Positions 16,086 through 24,634 of a stretch of DNA of 40,736 nt are shown here, one piece after another. The DNA is taken from NCBI RefSeq assembly GCF_000711825.1, contig NZ_JONJ01000019.1, positions 1 through 40,736 on the forward strand, written 5' to 3'. Under the pieces are notes generated by a model, which was given only the letters and a program-made list of their open reading frames with translations, ran no database searches and was not told the DNA's origin. Position 1 is the first letter of the stretch. Each line of letters begins with the position of its first letter. The translations under genes were made by a program, and so were the position numbers. The stretch is from [Clostridium] aminophilum DSM 10710. GTDB taxonomy: Bacteria; Bacillota; Clostridia; Lachnospirales; Lachnospiraceae.

Positions 16086-19000
16086 ATGAACATGATTGAT
16101 ATTCTTTACACGATTCTCATCGAGCCGCTTCGGCTACTCTTTGAGGTCATCTTTGTCACTGCAAACCGGTTTACGCATCATCCGGGGCTCTCCATCATAG
16201 CCCTGAGTCTTGCAATCAACATCCTGGTGCTTCCGCTCTATGACCGCGCGGACGCGGTTCAGGCTGAAGCGCGGGATATGGAGAAAAAGCTGAAGCGCGG
16301 AGTCGATCACATTAAAAAGGTGTTCGACGGCGACGAGCGCATGATGATGCTGAACGCCTATTACCGTCAGAACAACTACCGTCCGACGGATGCGATCAAA
16401 GGCTCTGTTTCCCTGTTCCTTGAGATCCCGTTTTTTATCTCGGCGTACCGGTTTCTCTCGAATCTGGTGACGATTCAGGGTGTCAGCTTCGGCCCGATCG
16501 CGGACCTCGGCGCACCGGACGCGCTCCTTTTTGCATTCGGAACACGGATCAATGTTCTCCCGTTTCTGATGACGGGTGTGAATCTGATCTCCTGCGCGAT
16601 CTTCACAAAAGGGTATCCGTTAAAGACGAAAATTCAGCTGAACGTGATGGCGCTGTTTTTCCTCTTTTTCCTCTATACCTCCCCGGCGGGACTGGTATTC
16701 TACTGGACACTGAATAACCTCTTTTCACTGGTGAAGACGATTGTCTACAAGATCATTGAAAAACGCAGAAGAAAGAGACGGGCAGATGAGACTGCGGAGC
16801 TGGACGGAAAGACTGTTGTTCCGGATGGAATGACTGCTGTTCCGGACCGAAAGACTGTTGTTCCGGACGGAAAGACTGCTGCGCCGGATGGAAATGATGC
16901 CGCTCCGGACGGAAATGATGCCGCTTCGGGGGAACGGACCGGCGCGGCGGGTGCGACACCGAATCCGGGACTTTTCCGCACCTGCGGCTTCTTCCTCGCG
17001 GTGCTGATCGGCGGTGCGATCCCGGCCGCCATCATTCAGGCATCGCCGCAGGAATTCATAGATATTCACGACTTTCACAATCCGCTGTGGTATGTCGGCT
17101 CAAGCTTCTGCATCGCCGTCGGCTTTTTCTGTGTCTGGATGAGAGTCTTTTACTGGCTGGCCAATCATCGCGGAAAGGTGATCTTTGAGCGCCTGATGGT
17201 GACTGCCTGCCTTGCGGCTCTTGTGAACTATATGTTCTTCGGTCGGGGGCTCGGCAATCTCTCGACGGCGCTCCAGTACGATGACGGAATGAGCTTTTCG
17301 CTTGTGGAAAGGATCCTCAATACCGTACTCATGCTGCTGATTGCAGCAGGGATCGTGTTTGTTTATCGTGATTATTCCGGCACTGGCGCCGGCCACCGCC
17401 CACAGATCCACTCAGGCATCCTTTTACGCAGCTTCACACGTATCCGCATTCATATCCGCGGCGCGGTTCTGGCCGCGTCGCTTGCGATCTCCGCGATGAC
17501 CGTTTTCCAGCTTGTCACCGCGAGAGGACCGGTGGAAGAGGCGAGAGCGCAGGCGGAAAGTCTCCTCGCGCAGGGCGAAGCGCAGAAGGCGACGATTCCG
17601 CTCAGCAAGACCGGAAAAAATGTTATCGTTCTTATGCTCGACCGCGGTATGGGACCGTTTGTACCATATATATTTAATGAAAAACCGGAATTAAAGAAAC
17701 AATTTGACGGATTTACCTACTATCCGAATACGATCTCATTCGGAGGCTCGACCATCTTCGGAACGCCGGGACTCTTCGGCGGGTATGAGTATACGCCGGC
17801 GGAGATGAACCGCCGGAAGACAGAGCTTCTCGCGGACAAGCAGAACGAGGCGCTCAAGGTGATGCCGGTTCTCTTTGACCGGAACGGTTACGATGTCACG
17901 GTCTGTGATCCGACGTACGCGAGCTATGCATGGGTACCGGATCTGACGATCTATGATGACTATCCGGATATCCGTGCATTTAACACAAAAGGAAGCTTTA
18001 ATGATCCGGAGGAAAAAGCGGCGGAGGTCCGCGACCTGAACCGCAATTTCTTCTGTTTCGGTCTCACGAAAGTCATGCCGGTGATCGTTCAGCCGTATTT
18101 CTATCAGAACGGACGGTATAACCAGTCCGAGCAGAAAGTGGCGGCCTACGGCGCGCAGGTGCAGGACGGAATTTCCAGAAGCCAGGGCCTCAAAGCGGCA
18201 TTTATGAATACATTCAATGTATTAAAGAATCTGCCGAACATCACGGAGATTGTAGGAGAGGGTGATTCGGAAGCTGACGCTCCGGCAGCAGGCAGCGCCG
18301 CACAGGCCGGACAGAACGAAAACGTGGGCGCAGCAGGCAGCAAGGGCACCTTCCTCATGATGACGAACGATTCCACGCACGAGCCGATGCTGCTTCAGGA
18401 ACCGGCTTACGAACCGGCGGACAATGTCGACAATACGGAGTACGATGAGGCGCATCGCGACCGCTTTGATCTGAAGAACGGTTCCATCGAACACAAAACA
18501 CTTCCGAAAGACCGCGACATGATCATCCACACGGAAGGACGCCTTGCACACTATGAGGTCAATATGGCGTCCATGATCCAGCTCGGAAAGTGGTTCGATT
18601 TCATGCGGGAGAACGGCGTCTACGACAACACGAAGATCATTCTGGTTGCCGACCACGGCCGAAATCTGTGGCAGTTCGATGCGCTGACCCTCGACGACGG
18701 ATCCAGCAATCTCTACGATGCCGAGTCCTATGCACCGCTGCTGATGGTGAAGGATTTTGGCGCGACCGGATTCAAAACCGATGAGACATTTATGACCAAT
18801 GCGGACACGCCGACACTCGCGCTGAAGGATGTCGTGGAGAATCCGGTGAACCCGTTTACCGGAAAGGTGATCGACAACCGTGAGAAGACCGCACATCCGC
18901 AGTATATCATCGGTTCCGATGACTGGGACGCGTCCACGAACAATGGAACGCAGTTCACGCCGTCGACCTGGTTTGCGGTTCACGATGATATGTGGAACCG

Positions 19001-19142
19001 GAAGAACTGGACGGTAACGGCGGAGAACAGCACCGACCCGCTGGATGTGGCGAAGAAACCAAAGAAGTCGAAGATCATCTACGATGTCAAAAAAGATAAG
19101 ACAGACAAAGCAGATATAACCGACAAGGCAGACAAAAATTAA
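16086..19142 (+). CDS. YidC/Oxa1 domain fused to sulfatase/LtaS-like domain, copy 2
   Basis: The 1018-aa paralogue of the preceding gene has the same order: YidC/Oxa1 domain (1-225), extra helices, then the sulfatase/LtaS-like domain. Active-site residues are kept: D519 (VLMLDR), T556 (GGSTIFG), NDSTH and D856-H857 (VADHG). The YidC groove Arg is again Asn. Two insertions mark it: a heptapeptide repeat (TVVPDGK type, six copies) after the YidC domain and an Ala/Gly-rich stretch before the NDSTH motif. I chose ATG 16086 because MNMIDILYT aligns end to end with the N-terminus of copy 1. ATG 16017 is possible but lacks a ribosome binding site. Confidence 0.87.
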   Translation: MNMIDILYTILIEPLRLLFEVIFVTANRFTHHPGLSIIALSLAINILVLPLYDRADAVQAEARDMEKKLKRGVDHIKKVFDGDERMMMLNAYYRQNNYRPTDAIKGSVSLFLEIPFFISAYRFLSNLVTIQGVSFGPIADLGAPDALLFAFGTRINVLPFLMTGVNLISCAIFTKGYPLKTKIQLNVMALFFLFFLYTSPAGLVFYWTLNNLFSLVKTIVYKIIEKRRRKRRADETAELDGKTVVPDGMTAVPDRKTVVPDGKTAAPDGNDAAPDGNDAASGERTGAAGATPNPGLFRTCGFFLAVLIGGAIPAAIIQASPQEFIDIHDFHNPLWYVGSSFCIAVGFFCVWMRVFYWLANHRGKVIFERLMVTACLAALVNYMFFGRGLGNLSTALQYDDGMSFSLVERILNTVLMLLIAAGIVFVYRDYSGTGAGHRPQIHSGILLRSFTRIRIHIRGAVLAASLAISAMTVFQLVTARGPVEEARAQAESLLAQGEAQKATIPLSKTGKNVIVLMLDRGMGPFVPYIFNEKPELKKQFDGFTYYPNTISFGGSTIFGTPGLFGGYEYTPAEMNRRKTELLADKQNEALKVMPVLFDRNGYDVTVCDPTYASYAWVPDLTIYDDYPDIRAFNTKGSFNDPEEKAAEVRDLNRNFFCFGLTKVMPVIVQPYFYQNGRYNQSEQKVAAYGAQVQDGISRSQGLKAAFMNTFNVLKNLPNITEIVGEGDSEADAPAAGSAAQAGQNENVGAAGSKGTFLMMTNDSTHEPMLLQEPAYEPADNVDNTEYDEAHRDRFDLKNGSIEHKTLPKDRDMIIHTEGRLAHYEVNMASMIQLGKWFDFMRENGVYDNTKIILVADHGRNLWQFDALTLDDGSSNLYDAESYAPLLMVKDFGATGFKTDETFMTNADTPTLALKDVVENPVNPFTGKVIDNREKTAHPQYIIGSDDWDASTNNGTQFTPSTWFAVHDDMWNRKNWTVTAENSTDPLDVAKKPKKSKIIYDVKKDKTDKADITDKADKN
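16811..16936. repeat. In-frame 21-bp repeat, six units, inside YidC-sulfatase copy 2
   Basis: Six 21-bp units (GACTGTTGTTCCGGATGGAA type) encode the heptapeptides TVVPDGM, TAVPDRK, TVVPDGK, TAAPDGN, DAAPDGN and DAASGER. They form a charged linker between the YidC domain and the next helices and are absent from copy 1. Confidence 0.9.
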
Positions 19143-19198
19143 AATGTCATACCCATTTTCCCGGAAATGTGATATGATACATGAGGTTTTTTTAGAGA

Positions 19199-19234
19199 CT
19201 GCTCCTGTTTCTGCGGAAACGGGAGCAGATTTTT
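19199..19234 (+). terminator. Intrinsic terminator after YidC-sulfatase copy 2
   Basis: CTGCTCCTGTTTC/GAAACGGGAGCAG is a 13-pair stem (one G-U) with a TGCG loop, followed by ATTTTT. An extended -10-like TGTGATATGAT lies at 19168-19178, just upstream. Confidence 0.9.
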
Positions 19235-19329
19235 CACCGCATGTTCATAATTTTTGTGAGTTTTAAAAAATGTGAACACAAAAGACTGATGCGAATCCGT
19301 CATGAGATACTCCGCGCGGATACATACGG

Positions 19330-19425
19330 AATACCGCAAGCGCTGCCGCAGGAGATACCGCAAGCAACGCCATGGGAGATACCGTAAGAGAGGACTCACG
19401 CGATACCGCAGGTGACGCAGGGAGC
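19330..19425. repeat. 24-bp tandem repeat, four units, upstream of the LicC-LicA fusion
   Basis: Four units of exactly 24 bp begin at 19330, 19354, 19378 and 19402, each opening with (G/A)ATACCG. They fill the space between the terminator and the LicC-LicA fusion gene. The rest of 19235-19487 shows no gene, and no clear promoter is seen. Confidence 0.85.
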
Positions 19426-19487
19426 GTTACGTTGTCCGTTGGGAAAGCAATGCCACGGATTTCATCAGAACAAAAAGAGGAAATAAC

Positions 19488-21266
19488 ATGTTATCAGAAA
19501 ATCAGTTTAAGCTTCTGGTTTACCTTGAAAAAGAAGGCGGAAGCGCGGAACACACGCAGCGGGAGATCGCCGAATCGGTCGGCTTTGCCCTCGGCAAGAC
19601 TAACCAGCTTCTGGCTGCGCTCAAAGACGAGCGGCTCATCGATGAGAAAAATGTCCTCACTGAGAACGGCCGGAAGGCGCTGGAACCGTACCGCGTCCAG
19701 AATGCGGTCATCATGGCTGCCGGCATGAGCACCCGGTTTGCGCCGCTTTCCTACGAGAAGCCGAAGGCACTTATGGAAGTAAAAGGCGAACTTCTCATCG
19801 AGCGTGAGATCCGTCAGCTTCAGGAGGCGGGCATCCGCGACATCATTCTTGTGACCGGATATATGAAGGAAAAGCTCTTCTATCTGGCTGACAAATTCGG
19901 AATCGACGTCGTGGTCAACGAGGATTATTACCGCTTCAACAACACATCCACGATCATGCGGGTTCTGAAGGATCTGGGCAATACCTACATCTGTTCTTCC
20001 GACAACTATTTTACGAAGAACCCGTTTGAAAAATACGTCTACCGGGCGTATTATTCCGCCGTCTATGCGCCGGGCGAGACCGACGAGTACTGCCTGACCA
20101 CCGCCCGCGACGGCCGCATCACCAGAGTGGATATCGGCGGAAGAAGCGCATGGTACATGCTCGGACATGTATACTGGGACCGCGAATTCAGCCGCCGCTT
20201 CACGGAAATTCTGAAAAATGAGTATGAGAAGCCGGCGACCAGACAGATGCTCTGGGAGGATCTCTACATCCAGCACATCAAAGAACTGGATCTTTACATT
20301 CGCAAATATGATGAGGAGGAGATCAAAGAATTTGATTCTCTGGATGAACTCCGTCAGTTCGACGAGTCCTACTGGAATCACACCCACTCCGCGATCTTTC
20401 AGAATATCTGCGGCGTGCTTCACTGCGAAGAGAAGGATATTGAGCACATCCATCCGATCAAGACGGGCCTGACCAACCTCAGCTTCTTCTTTACCTGCAA
20501 GGGCAGAGATTATGTATACCGCCATCCGGGTGTCGGCACGAACGCCTACATTAACCGTGAGAGTGAGGCGAGATCCATGGATGCGGCCGGGAAGCTCGGG
20601 CTGGATGACACCTTCATCTACATGGATGCGAAAGAGGGCTGGAAGATCTCGTACTTCGTTGAGGACGCGAAAACGCTCGATTATCACAACGATGAGCAGG
20701 TCAAAGAAGCCATGCGGATGCTGCGAAAGCTGCACACGGCCGGCGTGGATACCGGGTTTGAGTTTGATATCTGGAAACAGATCAAAACCTTCGAGGAGAC
20801 GCTTCGGGCGAGCAACCGCGATGATTTTGCCGATGCGCCGGAACTGGCCCAGATGATTGAGAAGCTCCGCGGATATACGGATGCGGACGGCGTGGAGAAG
20901 ACGCTCTGCCATGCGGACAGCTACGATCCGAACTTCCTGATCGGAAAAGACGGGAAAATGTACCTGATCGACTGGGAATACTCCGGCATGGCCGATCCGG
21001 CGGTCGATCTCGGAACCTTCATCGCCTGCTCCGATTACAGTGTGGATGAGGCGAAAAAGCTCATCACTACCTATTTCGACGAAGTGCCGGATGATGAGGT
21101 GATGCGCCATTACATGGCGTACGCCGGCATTTTATCCTACTACTGGTTTGTATGGTCCCTGTATCAGGACAGCGTCGGCAAGACTGTCGGCGAGTGGATG
21201 TATCTCTGGTACCGTCATACAAAGATGTACGGAAGAGCAGCGCTTGCGATGTATGAAACCAACTGA
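19488..21266 (+). CDS. Winged-helix, CTP:phosphocholine cytidylyltransferase and choline kinase fusion (LicC-LicA type)
   Basis: The 592-aa protein has three domains. Residues 1-68 are a MarR-like winged helix. Residues 70-300 are a LicC-like nucleotidyltransferase with NAVIMAAGMSTRF (G79, T82, R83) and KPKALMEV. Residues 315-592 are a LicA-like choline kinase with LCHADSYDPN (H475, D477, N482) and LIDWEYSG (D495). In other bacteria separate LicA and LicC make CDP-choline for decorating surface polymers; here one chain should do both steps. All key residues are present. The winged helix may bind DNA or may only be a scaffold. The genes after it are a small membrane protein and an NCS1 transporter. 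Confidence 0.9.
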   Translation: MLSENQFKLLVYLEKEGGSAEHTQREIAESVGFALGKTNQLLAALKDERLIDEKNVLTENGRKALEPYRVQNAVIMAAGMSTRFAPLSYEKPKALMEVKGELLIEREIRQLQEAGIRDIILVTGYMKEKLFYLADKFGIDVVVNEDYYRFNNTSTIMRVLKDLGNTYICSSDNYFTKNPFEKYVYRAYYSAVYAPGETDEYCLTTARDGRITRVDIGGRSAWYMLGHVYWDREFSRRFTEILKNEYEKPATRQMLWEDLYIQHIKELDLYIRKYDEEEIKEFDSLDELRQFDESYWNHTHSAIFQNICGVLHCEEKDIEHIHPIKTGLTNLSFFFTCKGRDYVYRHPGVGTNAYINRESEARSMDAAGKLGLDDTFIYMDAKEGWKISYFVEDAKTLDYHNDEQVKEAMRMLRKLHTAGVDTGFEFDIWKQIKTFEETLRASNRDDFADAPELAQMIEKLRGYTDADGVEKTLCHADSYDPNFLIGKDGKMYLIDWEYSGMADPAVDLGTFIACSDYSVDEAKKLITTYFDEVPDDEVMRHYMAYAGILSYYWFVWSLYQDSVGKTVGEWMYLWYRHTKMYGRAALAMYETN

Positions 21267-21350
21267 AATACCGGTGCCACAAAACAACGGTAAAACAGAG
21301 TTGAGGATGAGAATATGAATAATAACCAGAACAATGAAAGGAAGGAACCT

Positions 21351-21584
21351 ATGGCAAATGAATTAACCGGCAGCATGCCGAATGCCGCAGTAAATGCAGA
21401 CAGCAAGTCGAATGATATCGGAAAGCTCATCTACGATGAGACCGAAAAGCGCCTTGCGGAGATGGAGAAGCCGGAATACGAATTTCCGAAGCAGCTGAAA
21501 ACCATCGACTGGGTAATGATCACCGGAATCTGCGTGGTCAGCTTTGTGCTGATCGCCATGTGTATGACGGGCGCAATCCGGTAA
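21351..21584 (+). CDS. Small single-helix membrane protein upstream of the NCS1 transporter
   Basis: The 77-aa protein has an acidic soluble part (about 50 residues, coiled region ETEKRLAEMEKPEYEFP) and one C-terminal transmembrane helix (IDWVMITGICVVSFVLIAMCM). ATG 21351 has the stronger Shine-Dalgarno (AAAGGAAGGA); an in-frame ATG at 21315 with GAGGAT would add 12 residues. I do not recognise a family. The position between the choline-activation gene and the transporter suggests a transporter accessory subunit, as small one-helix partners exist for several symporters. That role is inference. Confidence 0.72.
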   Translation: MANELTGSMPNAAVNADSKSNDIGKLIYDETEKRLAEMEKPEYEFPKQLKTIDWVMITGICVVSFVLIAMCMTGAIR

Positions 21585-21712
21585 TCGGATTCGCATAGCG
21601 GGAACATTCAATGAAAAAGACATAAGATAAAGAAATGCATTGAATGACCATATTCTGTAGCATTATTTCATAATCCGTCCGCAGTCATTCCGGACAAAAA
21701 GGAGTAAAACCA

Positions 21713-23140
21713 ATGAACCATTCCGATTATATCGCTCAGGAAACGGTAACCGGCGTCGTTCCGATGCTGAAAAAGGACCGTCAGTACAGTTTCCTCGATC
21801 TGTTTCTTTCCACCAGCGGCTTCGCGATCGCAACCTGGTGCTACACCCAGGGCGCGTATGTCGCTCAGTACCTCGGTTTCAAGCAGATGCTCATCAACAT
21901 TTTCTGCTTTAATCTGATCTGGGTAACCCTCGAGTGCCTTCCGGTGCTCTTCGCCGTTCGCTACGGCATTGACCTCTGGATCTGGCTCCGCTCCGTTCTC
22001 GGACAGAAGGGCGTTGCCATCCTTGCAACCGTCATCAGCCTTGCAAACTTCGGCTGGTATGCCGTGGCAGCAGGCCTCTTCTCCTCGTCCATGATCAACC
22101 TTGCGGGCAACATGGGACTCGCCCTCGATCCGACGGTCTGGAAACCGGTTCTGGGCGTTCTGTGCGTTTTCCTCGGCTGCCTGATCGCAGTCGGCGGACC
22201 GGAGGTCATCAAGTGGACGAACCGTTTCCTTGTAACCGCGCTTCTCGGCGTCGGCGTCATCATCGTATTTCTCTGCTTCAGCGCGGTTCCGCTGAGCGAC
22301 ATCCTGAATGTTCAGCCGGTTCTTGAGCCGGGTACAAGTCCCCTGATGAACTTTATGGTTTCCGCGGAGGGAAATGTAGCATTTGCGTTCTCCTGGTCCA
22401 CGCAGGCGCTGGTTATGCCGCGCCTCGCGAGAACCGAGCGCAGCGGTTACTGGGCGACCACACTTGCCTACGGCGTTGTGGCACCGTTCTTCGTATTTGC
22501 GGGCGGCGTTATGGCGCTGGCCATGTTTGTCCGCACCGGTGTTTACGAGAGTGATCCGACCGCAATGCTCGCGACACTCTGCGGCGGCGGTTTCGCGCTT
22601 CTTTCCCTTCTGCTTGTGGCATTTGCCAATGTCGGCACACAGGGAACCGGATCTTACGTCAACTGTATGATCATCAAGAGCGGTCTTCCGAAACTTAACT
22701 ACCGCATGCTCGTCATTCTGACCGGCATCTATGTGGCGTTCCTGACCGTATGGGGCGGAGTAGAAGAGAACTTCGGTGCGTTTATCTCCATTGCGGCATT
22801 TATTCAGGCGCCGATCATCGGCATGTCCATCGTCGATTACATGATGGTAAAGCGCAGAAAGATTTCGCTGAAATCCGCATATCACATGCAGGGCCATGAC
22901 GCGTATGAGTTCACGGACGGCTTCAATCTGGTCGGCCTGGCGTGCGTCATCATTTCCTGCGTTGTGACCGTATTCTTCGTATACAATCCGATCACAGCGA
23001 CCGCGCAGAGCCCGATCTTCCTCGTGACAACCGGAAGCGGCTTCGACGCGATCTTCGGTGGCCTTCTCTACTATGTGGCGAGCCTTACTCCGCTGAAGAG
23101 CTACATGCTGAAGGACCGGAACGATCTGGAGATCGTGTAA
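21713..23140 (+). CDS. NCS1-type (purine-cytosine permease-like) transporter, possibly for choline or a related compound
   Basis: The 475-aa protein has about 12 hydrophobic helices and resembles nucleobase:cation symporter-1 members. Seen features are SFLDLFLSTSGFAIATWCYTQGAY near the N-terminus, a GGPEVIKWTNRF loop and an ASLTPLKSY end. AAAGGAGT precedes ATG 21713. NCS1 members carry nucleobases, allantoin, thiamin or similar cations. Placement directly after the CDP-choline enzyme suggests choline uptake here, but sequence alone does not show the substrate. A strong terminator follows at 23257. Confidence 0.85.
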   Translation: MNHSDYIAQETVTGVVPMLKKDRQYSFLDLFLSTSGFAIATWCYTQGAYVAQYLGFKQMLINIFCFNLIWVTLECLPVLFAVRYGIDLWIWLRSVLGQKGVAILATVISLANFGWYAVAAGLFSSSMINLAGNMGLALDPTVWKPVLGVLCVFLGCLIAVGGPEVIKWTNRFLVTALLGVGVIIVFLCFSAVPLSDILNVQPVLEPGTSPLMNFMVSAEGNVAFAFSWSTQALVMPRLARTERSGYWATTLAYGVVAPFFVFAGGVMALAMFVRTGVYESDPTAMLATLCGGGFALLSLLLVAFANVGTQGTGSYVNCMIIKSGLPKLNYRMLVILTGIYVAFLTVWGGVEENFGAFISIAAFIQAPIIGMSIVDYMMVKRRKISLKSAYHMQGHDAYEFTDGFNLVGLACVIISCVVTVFFVYNPITATAQSPIFLVTTGSGFDAIFGGLLYYVASLTPLKSYMLKDRNDLEIV

Positions 23141-23256
23141 TACAAAATGCATACTCGATAAGACATGGCACATTGCATAGACAGAACCTGCTTCTTGTAA
23201 AGCAGATCGATGGAATGCAACCGTGAGATTCTACAGGAGTTTGAATACTGAAATTT

Positions 23257-23309
23257 GCAGCCATACTGCTTTGTTTCCCGGATGAAATAAAGCGGATGGC
23301 TGCTTTTTT
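23257..23309 (+). terminator. Intrinsic terminator after the NCS1 transporter
   Basis: GCAGCCAT/ATGGCTGC plus an inner GCTTTGTTTC/GAAATAAAGC stem, then TTTTTT. It closes the licCA-transporter unit. The rest of the 359-bp gap (23141-23499) holds only the promoter listed next. Confidence 0.9.
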
Positions 23310-23415
23310 CGCGGACTTTGTTCTTTTGCGTGAGAACTCAGCGCAGTTCAAGCCTGCTTTGTCCTCTGCGTTTGCTGCGAAAACGGGAAAAAACGGTGTC
23401 GGAGATATAAAAAAC

Positions 23416-23443
23416 TTGCATAAATCAAGAATAGGTATATGAT
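23416..23443 (+). promoter_or_regulatory. Promoter of the SDR gene
   Basis: TTGCAT (23416-23421) and TATGAT (23438-23443) are separated by 16 bp, about 57 bp before the SDR start codon. Confidence 0.7.
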
Positions 23444-23499
23444 GGAAAACAAAAACATATAATACAGATAGGCATACAGTGATAAAAAGGAGCGGGAAA

Positions 23500-24333
23500 A
23501 TGGATTATGAGTTAAGAGATCAGTCTGTTGTTGTGACCGGAGGCAGCAAGGGGATCGGTTTTGCGGTCTGCAGAGAATTCCTGAAAGAAGGCGCGATCGT
23601 CACCTTCAATGCCAGAAATCGGGATGAAGTGGAACAGGCAGTGGAGGAACTGTGTCATACGGAAGTGGATGGTCAGACGGCGGAAACCATGAGGAACCGG
23701 ATCCATGGACTGGTTCTGGACGGTACGGATGAACAGGCGGTATCGGAATTGGCATCTTTTGCAGCGGAAAAGAGCAGCAGCCGGTCCATTGCTGCCTGGA
23801 TCAACAATATCGGAACCAACCGGGCGAGAGCAGGAGAAGGATACACGGACGGGGAACTGGATTTTCTGATCGCGGCAAACTTTAAGGCCACCGTCTTCGG
23901 CACGCAGGCGGCATTTTCCTTTATGAAACAGAACGGCGGAAGTATCGTCAATATCGCGAGCCTTGCCGCCCGCGCGGCAACCACAGGGCGTTCGACCATC
24001 TATGCGGCGATGAAAGCGGCGGTGGTGCAGTATTCCCGGACTGTGGCCGGTGAATACGGCGCGTACAATGTCAGAGTCAACAGCCTGATGCCGGGATATA
24101 CAATGACGCCGCTGGTCGCCTCCACATTTACGAAAGAGGCGTTGGATCATCTGATGGAGAACAATCTTCTCCGCCGCATGGCAGATCCCGAAGAGATCGC
24201 AAAAGCGGTGCTGTTTCTGGCAAGTCCCGTGTCCTCTTATGTGAACGGAACATCACTCGAAGTGTCCGGCGGACATAACATTGTGCTCAATCCGGAGTAT
24301 TCGTTTTTGAGGAAGAAAGCGGAGAACGGATGA
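23500..24333 (+). CDS. Short-chain dehydrogenase/reductase (classical SDR)
   Basis: The 277-aa NAD(P)-dependent oxidoreductase has the Rossmann motif TGGSKGIGFA (residues 14-23), NNIG, the catalytic Ser in NIASLAARA, YAAMK (Tyr and Lys of the active site) and a C-terminal VNGTSLEVSGG typical of FabG-like enzymes. ATG 23500 is preceded by AAGGAGCG; a GTG at 23479 lies upstream of that site and is rejected. It has its own promoter and is flanked by the transporter terminator and the AT-rich ATPase cassette. The substrate is unknown, and a role in choline or polyol metabolism is only suggested by position. Confidence 0.9.
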   Translation: MDYELRDQSVVVTGGSKGIGFAVCREFLKEGAIVTFNARNRDEVEQAVEELCHTEVDGQTAETMRNRIHGLVLDGTDEQAVSELASFAAEKSSSRSIAAWINNIGTNRARAGEGYTDGELDFLIAANFKATVFGTQAAFSFMKQNGGSIVNIASLAARAATTGRSTIYAAMKAAVVQYSRTVAGEYGAYNVRVNSLMPGYTMTPLVASTFTKEALDHLMENNLLRRMADPEEIAKAVLFLASPVSSYVNGTSLEVSGGHNIVLNPEYSFLRKKAENG

Positions 24334-24634
24334 CATAGAGTGCAAGAGAAAGAATTCAATTGAAATGAATCACATAGAAAAGACGTACGGTGGAAAAGAC
24401 GGATTGACGGAAAATGAATTTAAAAAACAAATCAAGAGATGTTATTTTGAAAAGAATGGAATATAAAATTTCGAATCACAAATAAAGTTGATATTTCCTC
24501 CGGGAATGATCTATAATGCAGTAAGAATACAATGATCTTATATAGAAAATTGCCGGAAATTATGAACACTATTAGTTTAGCTCGTGGATTATAGTATTTT
24601 CGTGTCCCATAAAGCCGGTGATGGAGGAATTATT
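24334..24634. other. AT-rich intergenic leader before the ATPase cassette
   Basis: This 301-bp gap has no gene I can support. It contains the promoter at 24488-24517 and then a leader of about 110 nt. Base composition drops sharply in GC relative to the SDR gene, marking the left edge of a probable acquired segment. Confidence 0.6.
24488..24517 (+). promoter_or_regulatory. Promoter of the ATPase-TOPRIM cassette
   Basis: TTGATA (24488-24493) and TATAAT (24512-24517) are separated by 18 bp. The predicted transcript starts near 24524. Confidence 0.82.

Noticed and set aside
19494-21110. A 538-codon open frame on the minus strand opposite the LicC-LicA fusion
   Set aside because: All recognisable motifs are on the plus strand. 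The minus frame arises from codon bias and has no ribosome binding site.
21668-23173. A 501-codon open frame on the minus strand opposite the NCS1 transporter
   Set aside because: Its protein is rich in His, Arg and Cys with no hydrophobic core or motif, while the plus strand encodes a clear 12-helix transporter. It is an antisense shadow.
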